A stretch of DNA of 64,000 nt from Micromonospora tulbaghiae (GTDB lineage: Bacteria > Actinomycetota > Actinomycetes > Mycobacteriales > Micromonosporaceae): assembly GCF_900091605.1 (NCBI RefSeq), contig NZ_FMCQ01000002.1, positions 620,001-684,000 of the forward strand, read 5' to 3'. This document shows positions 33,958-43,463 of the stretch, piece by piece. A program made the translations under genes and the position numbers. The notes under the pieces were generated by a model. The model was not told the DNA's origin and made no database searches. It saw only the letters and a list, made by a program, of their open reading frames with translations. Numbering within the stretch: the stretch's first letter is position 1; each line of letters opens with the position of its first letter.

Positions 33958-36251
33958 GCGGGCTCGGGCGGGTCGTCCGATCCGGCGTACGTCGCCGCCG
34001 GGTGCAGACAGTCGTCGTCGGTCTGGTCACCGCCGCCGCGGTGACCGCCACGGTGCTCGGCGCCGGGCTGCTCGTCGCGTCGCAGGCGCCCTTCGACGAC
34101 GCGTTCGCCGCCCAGCGGGGAGCGCACCTGACCGTGCGGGCGGACTCCGGTGCGGTGACGGAAGCGCAGCTCGTCGCGTCGGCCGCGACCCCGGGCGTGG
34201 TGGCCGCCGCCGGCCCGTACCGGGTGCTGGTGGTCGCCTTCACGGAGCGCGGCGGGATGCGGACGCCGCCGCTGACCGTCGTCGCCCGCGCCGATCCCGG
34301 CGGCCCGGTCGACCGCATCGAGCTGGCCGGCGGGCGCTGGCCGGCCGGGCCGGACGAGATCGTGCTGAGCGGCGGCGCCGTCCGCGTACCGCCCGGCTCT
34401 CGCCTGGCCACACCCGGCGGCGCCGAGTTCACGGTGGTCGGTACGGCCCGGTCGGTCAGCGACACCGCCGGGGCCTGGGTGCTGCCGTCCGCCGTCGGCG
34501 TACTCGACGGGCCGGACACGGCGGACGGGTACCAGATGCTCTACCGGTTCACGGACGCACGCACCGCGACGGAGGTCGCGACCGGCCGGGACGCCGTGGT
34601 CGCCACGTTGCCCTCCGGCGCGGTCACCGGCGCACGGTCCTGGCTCGACGTACGGCAGCAGGCCGTCGAGGACGCGGCCGTCTTCGTGCCGTTCCTCGTC
34701 GCGTTCGCGCTGCTCGGCATCGTGATGGCGCTGCTGGTGGTCGGCACTGTCGTCGCGGGCACGGTCGGTGCCGCCACCCGCCGGATCGGCATCCTCAAGG
34801 CGCTCGGCTGCACCCCCGCGGGCGTCGTCCGCGCGTTCGTCGCGCAGACGCTGCTCCCGGCCGCCGTCGGTGCCGTCGCCGGAACGGTCACCGGGAACCT
34901 GATCGCGTTGCCGGTACTGGCCGAGACCGAGGAGATCTACGGCTCGGCGAACACCACCATCGCCTGGTGGGTGACCGTCCTGGCCACCGGCGGGGTGCTG
35001 GCGGTGGTGACGCTGACCGCGTGGACGGCCGCGCTGAGGGCGGGCCGGCTGCGCACCGTGGACGCCATCGCGGTCGGGCGGGCGTCCGGTCCGGCGCGGG
35101 GCCGCTGGGCGTCGCGCCTGGCGGCGCGGCTGCCGGTGGCCCGGCCGGTGGGCCTCGGCCTGGCCCGCCCGTTCGCCCGGCCGGCGCGCACGATCGCGAT
35201 CCTGCTGGCGGTCGCGACCGGCGCGGCGGCGGTGACGTTCGCGACCGGGCTCGCCGCGTCGCTGCTGCGCATCCAGACCGCGCTCACCCAGGACGTCGCG
35301 GACGTCACGGTGACCGGCGACCCGGACGCCGGACCGGTCGCCGCTCCCACCGCCGACCCGGCCGCGGTGCTGGCAGCGATCGACGCGCAGCCGGGCACCC
35401 GCGCCAGGTACGGCCTCACGCAGGCGCCGGGCACGGTCGCGGGCATCGCCGATCCGGTCTCCGTCACGACGATCACCGGCGACGCGGCGTGGGACGGCTT
35501 CGAGATGGTGTCCGGACGCTGGTTCGCCGCACCCGGCGAGGCCGTCGTCGGTGGACCCCTGCTGACCGCGACCGGAGCCCGGATCGGTGACACCGTCACG
35601 GTCCGGATCGAGGGCACGCCGCTACGCCTACGTATCGTCGGCGAGGTGTTCGAGTCCGTCATGGCGGTGTTCACCGGTACCGCCACGCCCACCGGCCGGA
35701 ACCCGTCCGAGTACCGCGTCGCGCTCGCCCCGGACACCGACGCCGGCGCCTACGCGCAGGCGCTGACCGGCGCACTCGCCGGCCGGGGCCTCACGGCACG
35801 GCCGAGCGGCGGGGAGACCGACCCGCTCCTGCTGGTCGTGGAGGGGCTGACCGCCACGCTGACCCTGCTGCTCCTCGCGGTGGCCGCGCTGGGTGTGCTC
35901 AACATGCTCGTCCTCGACCTGCGCGACCGGGTCCACGACCTCGGCGTGCACAAGGCGCTCGGCATGACGCCGGCCCAGACGATCGCGATGGTGGTCGCGT
36001 CCGTCGCCGCTGTCGGTCTGGTCGGCGGGCTGCTCGGCGTACCCGCGGGTGTGGCGATGCACCGGCTCGTCCTCCCCACGATGGCAGCCAACGGCGGACT
36101 GCACCTGCCGGAGACACTGCTCGACGTGTACGGGCCGCTCATCCTGACCGCGCTGGCGCTGGGCGGACCGGTGACGGCCCTGCTCGGAGCGCTGCTGCCG
36201 GCCGGGTGGGCGGCCCGGACCCGGACCGCGACGGCCCTGCGGAGCGAGTAG
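33954..36251 (+). CDS. FtsX-like ABC transporter permease
   Basis: A 765-residue permease with two FtsX domains: an N-terminal helix (about residues 18-45), an extracellular MacB-type domain, three helices around 240-360 (VPFLVAFALLGIVMALLVVG, then GILKALGCTPAGVVRAF), a second extracellular domain, and three C-terminal helices (about 620-755) including DLGVHKALGMTPAQTIAMV. The repeated 'KALGxTP' coupling segments are diagnostic. GTG 33954 overlaps the ATPase stop. Confidence 0.93.
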   Translation: MSGLGRVVRSGVRRRRVQTVVVGLVTAAAVTATVLGAGLLVASQAPFDDAFAAQRGAHLTVRADSGAVTEAQLVASAATPGVVAAAGPYRVLVVAFTERGGMRTPPLTVVARADPGGPVDRIELAGGRWPAGPDEIVLSGGAVRVPPGSRLATPGGAEFTVVGTARSVSDTAGAWVLPSAVGVLDGPDTADGYQMLYRFTDARTATEVATGRDAVVATLPSGAVTGARSWLDVRQQAVEDAAVFVPFLVAFALLGIVMALLVVGTVVAGTVGAATRRIGILKALGCTPAGVVRAFVAQTLLPAAVGAVAGTVTGNLIALPVLAETEEIYGSANTTIAWWVTVLATGGVLAVVTLTAWTAALRAGRLRTVDAIAVGRASGPARGRWASRLAARLPVARPVGLGLARPFARPARTIAILLAVATGAAAVTFATGLAASLLRIQTALTQDVADVTVTGDPDAGPVAAPTADPAAVLAAIDAQPGTRARYGLTQAPGTVAGIADPVSVTTITGDAAWDGFEMVSGRWFAAPGEAVVGGPLLTATGARIGDTVTVRIEGTPLRLRIVGEVFESVMAVFTGTATPTGRNPSEYRVALAPDTDAGAYAQALTGALAGRGLTARPSGGETDPLLLVVEGLTATLTLLLLAVAALGVLNMLVLDLRDRVHDLGVHKALGMTPAQTIAMVVASVAAVGLVGGLLGVPAGVAMHRLVLPTMAANGGLHLPETLLDVYGPLILTALALGGPVTALLGALLPAGWAARTRTATALRSE

Positions 36252-36271
36252 CGCCCCGGCGGTTCCACGGG

Positions 36272-36293
36272 TGTCGGTGGGGCCGGTTATGGT
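36272..36293 (+). promoter_or_regulatory. PafBC-type DNA-damage promoter of the WGR/MoxR/VWA operon
   Basis: TGTCGGTG (36272-36279), an exact 8-base spacer and TATGGT (36288-36293) fit the actinobacterial RecA-independent damage promoter TGTCRGTG-N8-TAnnnT recognised with PafBC. The predicted transcript start is about 26 bases before GTG 36326, leaving room for the AAGGAG ribosome-binding site. The same element occurs at 55400. Confidence 0.8.
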
Positions 36294-36325
36294 CCCGGCA
36301 CACTGCGGGCGATCAAGGAGACGGT

Positions 36326-39300
36326 GTGCGCAGATTCGAGTTCGTGGGCGGCAGCTCGGCCAAGTTCTGGGAGGTCGGGCAGCGCGACGCGACGGTGACG
36401 GTCCGCTATGGATCGATCGGCGCGCAGGGCCGCGCCCAGGTCAAGGAACTGGGTTCGCCGGCCGAGGCCGCCGCGCACGCCGACCGGCTGATCGCGGAGA
36501 AACTGCGCAAGGGGTACGCCGAGACGACAGTCGCGACGTCCACCGGGCACATCGGAGCGCCCGCCGCCGAGCCGGCCGCACCCGCTCACGGCCCGGACGC
36601 GGCCGGCGCCGACCCGGCCGGCACTGGTCCGGCCGGCTCCGAGCTCGCCGGAGCGGCGCCGGTCCCCGCGAACGCGTCGGCTGACGAACTGCCGGACGAG
36701 GACGCGTTCGAGGTTCCGGCGGGCTGGCGGCGGATGCTGGTCCCGCGCCGGGGCGGCACGCCGGGCACGGCCCTGCCGAGCGCCGCGAAGGGCCGGGCCG
36801 CCGGACGGAAGGTGCTGGACGCGGTGGCCGTCCCGGTGGCCGCCACCGCGCGGGCCACCGACGATCCGGAACTGGGCCCGGCGCTGCGCGGCTACCTGAA
36901 CGGCGAGCCCGGTCCGCTGGGCGGGGCCGCGCTGGTGGCGGCAGTGGCCGTGGCGCTCGGCTATCACGGGCGCGACCAGCAGGGGGTTGCCCTCGCCGAC
37001 CTGCTGGTCGCCGACCTCGGCCCGGTCGGCGCGGCGGTCGCCGCGACCGGGCAGATCACCGTGGCGGCCACCGGGTCGGCGTCCCCGCTTCTGCTGAACC
37101 GCACCGAGGCGGAGAAGTCACACAACTACGGTCACTGGCGGCTGCGCCAGTCCGTGCTGCGCCGCGTCCGGGCGCATCTCGCGGCGACCGGTGACGCCGA
37201 CTACGCCGCCGCCCGCGCCGCGCTGGTCCCGTACCGGTCCGGGTCGCTGGCGGCGCGGGCGGTCACCTCGTTCCTGCTGCCCACCGAGCGGGAGTGGGTC
37301 GCCCAGGACGTCGCCGACGTGGCGCGCGACGGGGGCCCGTTCCTCGCCGAACTGCTGCTCGCCGCGGTCGACGACGTGGACGCCATCCACGCCCTCGCCG
37401 GGCACCTGCAGGTCTACCGGCTGATGTACGACCAGGCGCCGATCGTCACCGCCACCACCGCGGTCGGGCCGCCCGTCGCGCCGGTGCTGGCCGGGTGGTT
37501 CGACCACGAGCACACCGGCGCGGACGGGCGGCAGCGGCTGGCGTCGCTGCTGGCGGCCCTGCCCGGCGACGAGCCGATGACGGCGCTGCTCGACCGGCTG
37601 GACCGCAGGTACGTCCCGCCCGCGGTGACGGAGATGCTGCGCCGCTTCCCGGTGCGCGGCGTGCGCCTGCTGTCCGCCGCCGCCGAGGGGCGCGGCCCGG
37701 CGGCGCGGGAGGCCGCCACGTTGCTGCGCGCGCACGTGCTGGCCAACCCGGCGGCCGTCGAGGCCGCGCTGCCGGCGCTGGACCCGGCGCAGCAGGAACG
37801 CGTCGAGCGGATCCGCGACGACGCGTCCGCGCTGCCGGCCGCCGCGCCGGACCGCCTGCCGCCGGTGCTGGTGACGCCGCCCTGGTCGGTCCGGCGCCCA
37901 CGAGCCGCCCCGCCGGTTCTGCCCGGGCTGGATCGTCCCGCCGGGTCCGCCATGGCCTGGCTGCCGGGTGAGCGGGAACGGTGGGCCGCGATCGTGCCCG
38001 GCTGGGCCGGTCACTGGCACGGGAACGACCTGGGCGCGCTCGCCACCGAGGTCGCCGCCGGGCGGGCCGGATCGTACGCGGCGATCCACTTCTTCGTCCG
38101 GGCCACCGAGGAGCTGGCCCGGCCGCTGCTGCCCGGCTGGCGACCCGACGAGTCCTGGGGCGCCGACCGGTGGATGCTGCGCCTCGCCGGCCGGTACGAG
38201 CTGGACGCGCTGCCCACCGCGCTGCACCTGGCCCGCACCGCGCCGAAGAGCGTCGGCGAGGTGCTGATGCCGTACGCCGACGGTGAGGTCGCCGACCTGA
38301 TGGCCGACTGGCTCGACCGGCTCAAGTCGGTCCGCCCGACCGCCCGGGCCTGGCTGCGGCGGCACCCGGAGTACGCCACGCGGGCGCTGCTGCCGGCCGC
38401 CCTGGGCACGCCCGGTCCACGCCGGCGCTCCGCCGAGCGGGCGCTGCGCCTGGTCGCCGCGGAGCACCGCGAGGTGCTCCGCGGCGTGGCCCGGGAGCAC
38501 GGCGAGGAGGCGCTCGCTGCCGCCACGGCGATGCTCGACGCCGACCCGCTGGCCCAGCTCCCGGCCCGGATGCCGAGCCTGCCGGCGTGGCTGGACCCGG
38601 CGGTGCTGCCGCAGGTGCTGCTGCGGGACCGTTCGGCGGCGCTGCCCACCGACGCGGTACGCCACCTCTGCACGATGCTCGCCATCTCCTCGCCCGGCGA
38701 GCCGTACCCGGGGGTGGAGATCGTCCGCGCGGTGTGCGACACCGACTCCCTGGCGGAGTTCGCCTGGGCGCTGTTCGAGAGCTGGCAGAGCGCCGGCGCG
38801 CCGTCGAAGGACGGCTGGGCGTTCACCGCGCTGGGCCTGCTGGGCGACGACTCGACCGCGCGGCGGCTCGCGCCGCTGGTCCGGGCCTGGCCCGGCGAGA
38901 GTCAGCACACCCGGGCGGTAACCGGCCTGGAGGTGCTGGCGCAGATCGGCACCGACGTGGCGCTGATGCACCTCTACGGCATCTCGCAGAAGGTGAAGTT
39001 CCGGGGCCTGCGGGAGCAGGCGGCGCGCAAGGTCACCGAGGTCGCCGACGGGCTGGGCCTGACGCCCGAGCAGCTCGGCGACCGGCTGGTGCCCGACCTC
39101 GGCCTGGACGCCGACGGCAGCCTGGTCCTCGACTACGGGCCGCGCCGGTTCACAGTCGGCTTCGACGAGCAGCTCAAGCCGTACGTGGTGGACGGCACCG
39201 GCGCCCGCCGCAAGGACCTGCCCAAGCCCGGCGCCCGGGACGACGCGACGCTGGCGCCCGCCGCGCACAAACGCTTCGCCGGCCTGAAGAAGGACGTGCG

Positions 39301-40015
39301 CACGCTCGCCGCCGACCAGATCCGCCGCTTCGAGGCGGCCATGGTGACCGGGCGGCGCTGGGCGGCCGCGGACTTCCGCCGCTACTTCCTGTCCCACCCG
39401 CTGCTCTGGCACGTCGTCCGCCGCCTGGTCTGGGCCACCGTGGACGACGCCGGTCAGGTGGGCGCCGCGTTCCGGGTGGCCGAGGACCGCACACTCGCCG
39501 ACGTCGACGACGAGACGTACGCGCTGCCCGACGACGCCACCGTCACCATCGCGCACCCGCTGCACCTCGGCGCGGCGGTGCCGGCCTGGGCGGAGGTCTT
39601 CGCCGACTACGAGATCCTCCAGCCCTTCCCGCAGCTCGGCCGCGAGGTGTACCGGCTGGACGCGGCCGAGCGCGGTGAGGCGCTGCTGCACCGGCACATG
39701 GGCGTCACGGTCCCGGCCGGGCGGCTGCTCAGTCTGGAACGGCGGGGCTGGCGACGCGGCACCCCGCAGGACGCCGGCATCCAGAGCTGGCTGGAACGTG
39801 ACGTCCCCGGCGACCGGGCCGTGGTGATCGACCTCGACCCCGGCATCGCGGTCGGCGTGGTGGACATGTTCCCCGACCAGAAGATCGAGGCCATCTGGGT
39901 GAACGACGTGCCGCACGGCGACTGGTTCCGGCGCGGCGGCAAGCTCCGCCTCGGCGACCTGGACGACGTCACCGTCTCCGAGGTGCTGCGCGACCTGGCG
40001 GAGGTGACCCGGTGA
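36326..40015 (+). CDS. WGR and DUF4132 domain protein (YehI-like)
   Basis: A 1229-residue protein. Residues 1-80 are a WGR domain (RRFEFVGGSSAKFWEV, then YGSIGAQGRAQVKELGS), a module associated with nucleic-acid and PARP-type proteins. After an Ala/Pro-rich linker (about 80-125) comes a long alpha-helical repeat-like region and a C-terminal DUF4132 domain (about 970-1220, with HRHMGVTVPAGRLLSLERRG and VVDMFPDQKIEAIWVNDVPH). This matches E. coli YehI. GTG 36326 is supported by AAGGAG. It leads a coupled operon with MoxR, DUF5682, VWA and SWIM genes and carries a damage-type promoter. Function unknown. Confidence 0.88.
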   Translation: MRRFEFVGGSSAKFWEVGQRDATVTVRYGSIGAQGRAQVKELGSPAEAAAHADRLIAEKLRKGYAETTVATSTGHIGAPAAEPAAPAHGPDAAGADPAGTGPAGSELAGAAPVPANASADELPDEDAFEVPAGWRRMLVPRRGGTPGTALPSAAKGRAAGRKVLDAVAVPVAATARATDDPELGPALRGYLNGEPGPLGGAALVAAVAVALGYHGRDQQGVALADLLVADLGPVGAAVAATGQITVAATGSASPLLLNRTEAEKSHNYGHWRLRQSVLRRVRAHLAATGDADYAAARAALVPYRSGSLAARAVTSFLLPTEREWVAQDVADVARDGGPFLAELLLAAVDDVDAIHALAGHLQVYRLMYDQAPIVTATTAVGPPVAPVLAGWFDHEHTGADGRQRLASLLAALPGDEPMTALLDRLDRRYVPPAVTEMLRRFPVRGVRLLSAAAEGRGPAAREAATLLRAHVLANPAAVEAALPALDPAQQERVERIRDDASALPAAAPDRLPPVLVTPPWSVRRPRAAPPVLPGLDRPAGSAMAWLPGERERWAAIVPGWAGHWHGNDLGALATEVAAGRAGSYAAIHFFVRATEELARPLLPGWRPDESWGADRWMLRLAGRYELDALPTALHLARTAPKSVGEVLMPYADGEVADLMADWLDRLKSVRPTARAWLRRHPEYATRALLPAALGTPGPRRRSAERALRLVAAEHREVLRGVAREHGEEALAAATAMLDADPLAQLPARMPSLPAWLDPAVLPQVLLRDRSAALPTDAVRHLCTMLAISSPGEPYPGVEIVRAVCDTDSLAEFAWALFESWQSAGAPSKDGWAFTALGLLGDDSTARRLAPLVRAWPGESQHTRAVTGLEVLAQIGTDVALMHLYGISQKVKFRGLREQAARKVTEVADGLGLTPEQLGDRLVPDLGLDADGSLVLDYGPRRFTVGFDEQLKPYVVDGTGARRKDLPKPGARDDATLAPAAHKRFAGLKKDVRTLAADQIRRFEAAMVTGRRWAAADFRRYFLSHPLLWHVVRRLVWATVDDAGQVGAAFRVAEDRTLADVDDETYALPDDATVTIAHPLHLGAAVPAWAEVFADYEILQPFPQLGREVYRLDAAERGEALLHRHMGVTVPAGRLLSLERRGWRRGTPQDAGIQSWLERDVPGDRAVVIDLDPGIAVGVVDMFPDQKIEAIWVNDVPHGDWFRRGGKLRLGDLDDVTVSEVLRDLAEVTR

Positions 40016-41142
40016 CCGCGCTCGACCCGACCGCCGATCGCGCCCAGCGGCCCCCGGCCGTCGAGCGAGCGCAGCGCCCGCCGGCCGAGGTCCGGTACGC
40101 CGACGAGCTGGCCGCGCTGGCCGCCGGCGACGGTGACCCGCGCCCACCGGGCTGGCGGCTGAGCCTGCGCGCCGCGCGGCGGTTCATCCTCGGTGACCCG
40201 GCGGCCGGGATCCGGCGCAAGTTCGTCGGCGACCCGTCGCTGATCGACCGGGCGCTGGTGGCGCTGGCGACCAGCCGCGGCCTGATGCTCGTCGGCGAGC
40301 CGGGCACCGCCAAGTCGCTGCTGTCGGAGCTGCTCGCCGCCGCGGTCAGCGGCGACTCCACGCTCACCATCCAGGGCGGCGCGGCCACCACCGAGGACCA
40401 GATCCGCTACTCGTGGAACTACGCGCTGCTGGTCGCGGACGGACCGTCACCGCGCGCGCTGGTGCCGGCGCCGCTGCTGCGCGGCATGGCCGAGGGGCGG
40501 GTGGTCCGCTTCGAGGAGATCACCCGCTGCCCGCTGGAGGTGCAGGACTGCCTGCTCTCCCCGCTGTCGGACCGTGTGCTCGCCATCCCCGAGCTGCCGG
40601 GCGCCGACGCCATGGTGTTCGCCCGCGAGGGGTTCAACGTGATCGCCACCGCGAACACCCGCGACCGGGGCGTCAACGAGATGAGCGCCGCGCTCAAGCG
40701 GCGGTTCAACTTCGAGACCGTGTTCCCGATCCCCGACCTCGGCACCGAGCTGGAACTGGTCGAGGCGGAGGCGGGCGAGTTGCTGCGCCGCTCCGGCGTG
40801 ACCGCGCCGCCCCGGCGCGACCTGCTGGAGGTGCTGGTCACCACGTTCCGGGAGCTGCGGACCGGGATCACCGAACGCGGCGACGCGATGGAGCGGCTGT
40901 CGGCGGTGATGAGCACCGCGGAGGCGGTGTCGGTGGCGCACGCTGTCGGCCTGCGCGGATGGTTCCTGCGCGGCGAATCCGGCGACGCCGCCGACCTGGT
41001 CGCCTGCCTGGCCGGCACCGCCGCGAAGGACGACGCGGAGGACCTGGCCCGGCTGCGGCGCTACCTGGAACAGCAGGTGTCCCGCCGCTCCGGCGCGCAG
41101 TGGCGGGCGGTGCACGACGCCCGGCACCTGCTGCCCGGGTGA
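40012..41142 (+). CDS. MoxR-family AAA+ ATPase (YehL-like)
   Basis: A 376-residue AAA+ ATPase: Walker A VGEPGTAKS around residues 96-104, Walker B VVRFEEITRCP, sensor 1 VIATANTRDRG and an arginine finger near LKRRFNFE. The first 60 residues are disordered and repetitive (AQRPPAVERAQRPPAE). MoxR ATPases work with VWA proteins as chaperones that remodel or insert metals into client complexes. GTGA overlap with the DUF4132 gene. Together with the VWA gene at 43460 it should form the NTP-driven core of the system. Confidence 0.9.
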   Translation: MTALDPTADRAQRPPAVERAQRPPAEVRYADELAALAAGDGDPRPPGWRLSLRAARRFILGDPAAGIRRKFVGDPSLIDRALVALATSRGLMLVGEPGTAKSLLSELLAAAVSGDSTLTIQGGAATTEDQIRYSWNYALLVADGPSPRALVPAPLLRGMAEGRVVRFEEITRCPLEVQDCLLSPLSDRVLAIPELPGADAMVFAREGFNVIATANTRDRGVNEMSAALKRRFNFETVFPIPDLGTELELVEAEAGELLRRSGVTAPPRRDLLEVLVTTFRELRTGITERGDAMERLSAVMSTAEAVSVAHAVGLRGWFLRGESGDAADLVACLAGTAAKDDAEDLARLRRYLEQQVSRRSGAQWRAVHDARHLLPG

Positions 41143-43463
41143 GCGCCACCGAGGCGCCGGGCGGCGTCACGTTCCTCGGCGTCCGGCACCACAGTCCGGC
41201 CTGCGCCCGACTGGTGGCGGCCACCGTGGCCCGGCTGCGCCCGGCGTACGTGCTGGTGGAGGGGCCGGCGGACCTGAACGGGCGGATGGACGAGCTGCTG
41301 GGAGACCACGAGCTGCCGATCGCGGTGTTCACCGCGCACCGCGACGGCACGCGGCGGCACGCCTCCTGGAGCCCGTTCTGCGCGTACTCGCCGGAGTTGG
41401 TGGCGCTGACCGCCGGGCGGGAGGCGGGTGCGCAGCTGCGCTTCATCGACCTGCCGGCGTGGCATCCCGCGCTCAGCGACCGCGCCAACCGGTACGCCGA
41501 CGCCGACCAGCGGTACGCCGAGGCGGTCCGCCGGCTCTGCGCCACGCTCGCAGTGGACAACGTGGACGCGCTCTGGGACCACCTGTTCGAGATCGGCCCG
41601 GACGACGGGCTGGCCGAGCGGCTCGACACGTACTTCGACGTGCTGCGCGGCGAGTCGGCGGCCGGAGCTGACGACACCGCTCGCGAGGCGTACATGGCCC
41701 GCTGGGTACGCGCCGCCCGGCACCGGGCCGGAGGCCGTCCGGTGCTGGTGGTGACCGGCGGCTTCCACCGTCCCGCCCTGGTCCGGCTGACCGCCGGCCC
41801 GGACGGCACCGGCCCGGACGGCGCCGGCCCGGAGGAGGACGACTGGCCGGAGGTCCCCGCCCCGGGATCCGACGCGGTGGCGGGCAGCTACCTGGTGCCG
41901 TACTCGTTCCGGCGCCTCGACGCGTTCGTCGGCTACCAGTCCGGCATGCCCTCCCCGGCGTACTACCAGCGGGTCTGGGAGGACGGCCCGCGCCGGGCCG
42001 CGGAGGCGCTCACCGAGGCGGTGGTGGCCCGGCTGCGTACCCGGCGGCAGCCCGTCTCCACCGCCGACCTGATCGCCGCCCGGAGCATGGCCGGCGGCCT
42101 GGCCCGGCTGCGCGGCCACGCCCATCCGGGCCGGGTCGACGTGCTCGACGGGCTGGTCTCCGCGCTGGTCACCGACGCGCTCGACCAGCCGCTGCCGTGG
42201 GCGACCCGGGGGACGCTGGCACCTGGCGCCCACCCGGTGGTGGTGGAGATGGTGGCCGCGCTCAGCGGCGACCGGGTGGGCCGGCTGCACCCGGACACGC
42301 CGCTGCCGCCACTGGTGCACGACGTCGACGCCGAGCTGGAACGGCACCGCATCGACGGGCGCGAGGCGGTCGAGCTGGACCTGACCGACACCGACGACCT
42401 GGCCCGCAGTCGTCTGCTGCACCGGCTGCGGCTGCTCGACGTACCCGGTCACACCCGGGAGAGCGGCCCGCGGGTGGGCGCGGACGCGCTGCTCACCGAA
42501 CGCTGGTCGCCCGCGCCGTCGGGGGACCGGCTCGCCCGGGTGATCGAGGCCGGTGGGTACGGCCCGACGCTCCAGGACGCGGTCACCGCCCGGATCGAGG
42601 AGCGGGTGACGCTGCTCGGCGCGGACGTGGACGGGCTCGCCACGACGCTGTTCGACACCGCGCTCGCCGGGCTGCCCGAGCACTCCACCCGCACGCTCAC
42701 CGCGATCGCCCGTGCCACCGGCGCGGTCACCGACCTGCGGGCGCTGGGCCGGGCACTGGCCGTGGCACTGGCCCTGTGGCGGCACGACCGGCTGCTCGGC
42801 AGCGCCGGAACCGCCCCGCTGGGCGCGCTAATCATCGCCGCCGTACGCCGCGCGCTCTGGCTCGTCGAGGGCGTGCGCGCCACGGCCGCGCCGGCCGACC
42901 CGGGCCGGCTCACCGCGCTCGTCGCGGTCCGGGACGCGGTCCGCCACGCCGGCCCGGCGCTGGGGCTCGACCCGGCCGACGCGCTGGCCGTGGCCGGGCG
43001 GGTGGCGGCCGACGCGGGGGTCCCGCCGGATCTGCGCGGCGCGGCGCTGGGCCTGGCCTGGTCGCTGGGCGACGTGCCGGACGCCGCCCGCGCGGTCCGG
43101 GTCGTCGCCGCGCCGGACACGCTCGGTGACTGGTTGGGCGGGCTGTTCGCGCTGGCCCGGGAGGAGGTGGTGAGCGGCGACGCGGCGCTGCTCACAGTCG
43201 TGGACGAACTGCTCGCCTCGATGGGCGCGCACGACTTCCTGGTCGCGTTGCCGGCGTTGCGGCAGGCGTTCGGCTGGTTCCCGCCCCGGGAGCGGGCTGC
43301 GGTGGCCCGGCACGTGCAGGCGCTGCACGGCGGTGACGCGCCACCCGGTGACCTGCTGCGGCTGGACGCCGACCCCCTGCTGGTGGCCGCCGCCCGGGCG
43401 GCGGAGGAGCGGGTCGATGCGGTGCTGACCCGGGAAGGGCTGTGGGAGGGGGACGGGACGTGA
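41139..43463 (+). CDS. DUF5682 family protein (YehM-like)
   Basis: A 774-residue protein of the DUF5682 family. The N-terminal third resembles a TraB/ChaN-like fold: GVRHHSPACARLVAATV at the start, YVLVEGPADLN, WSPFCAYSPE, and VVTGGFHRPAL; the rest is helical. Such conserved His/Glu motifs could bind a ligand or metal, but no activity is established. It begins with GTG 41139 overlapping the MoxR stop and overlaps the VWA gene by GTGA, so it is made together with both. Confidence 0.85.
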   Translation: MSATEAPGGVTFLGVRHHSPACARLVAATVARLRPAYVLVEGPADLNGRMDELLGDHELPIAVFTAHRDGTRRHASWSPFCAYSPELVALTAGREAGAQLRFIDLPAWHPALSDRANRYADADQRYAEAVRRLCATLAVDNVDALWDHLFEIGPDDGLAERLDTYFDVLRGESAAGADDTAREAYMARWVRAARHRAGGRPVLVVTGGFHRPALVRLTAGPDGTGPDGAGPEEDDWPEVPAPGSDAVAGSYLVPYSFRRLDAFVGYQSGMPSPAYYQRVWEDGPRRAAEALTEAVVARLRTRRQPVSTADLIAARSMAGGLARLRGHAHPGRVDVLDGLVSALVTDALDQPLPWATRGTLAPGAHPVVVEMVAALSGDRVGRLHPDTPLPPLVHDVDAELERHRIDGREAVELDLTDTDDLARSRLLHRLRLLDVPGHTRESGPRVGADALLTERWSPAPSGDRLARVIEAGGYGPTLQDAVTARIEERVTLLGADVDGLATTLFDTALAGLPEHSTRTLTAIARATGAVTDLRALGRALAVALALWRHDRLLGSAGTAPLGALIIAAVRRALWLVEGVRATAAPADPGRLTALVAVRDAVRHAGPALGLDPADALAVAGRVAADAGVPPDLRGAALGLAWSLGDVPDAARAVRVVAAPDTLGDWLGGLFALAREEVVSGDAALLTVVDELLASMGAHDFLVALPALRQAFGWFPPRERAAVARHVQALHGGDAPPGDLLRLDADPLLVAAARAAEERVDAVLTREGLWEGDGT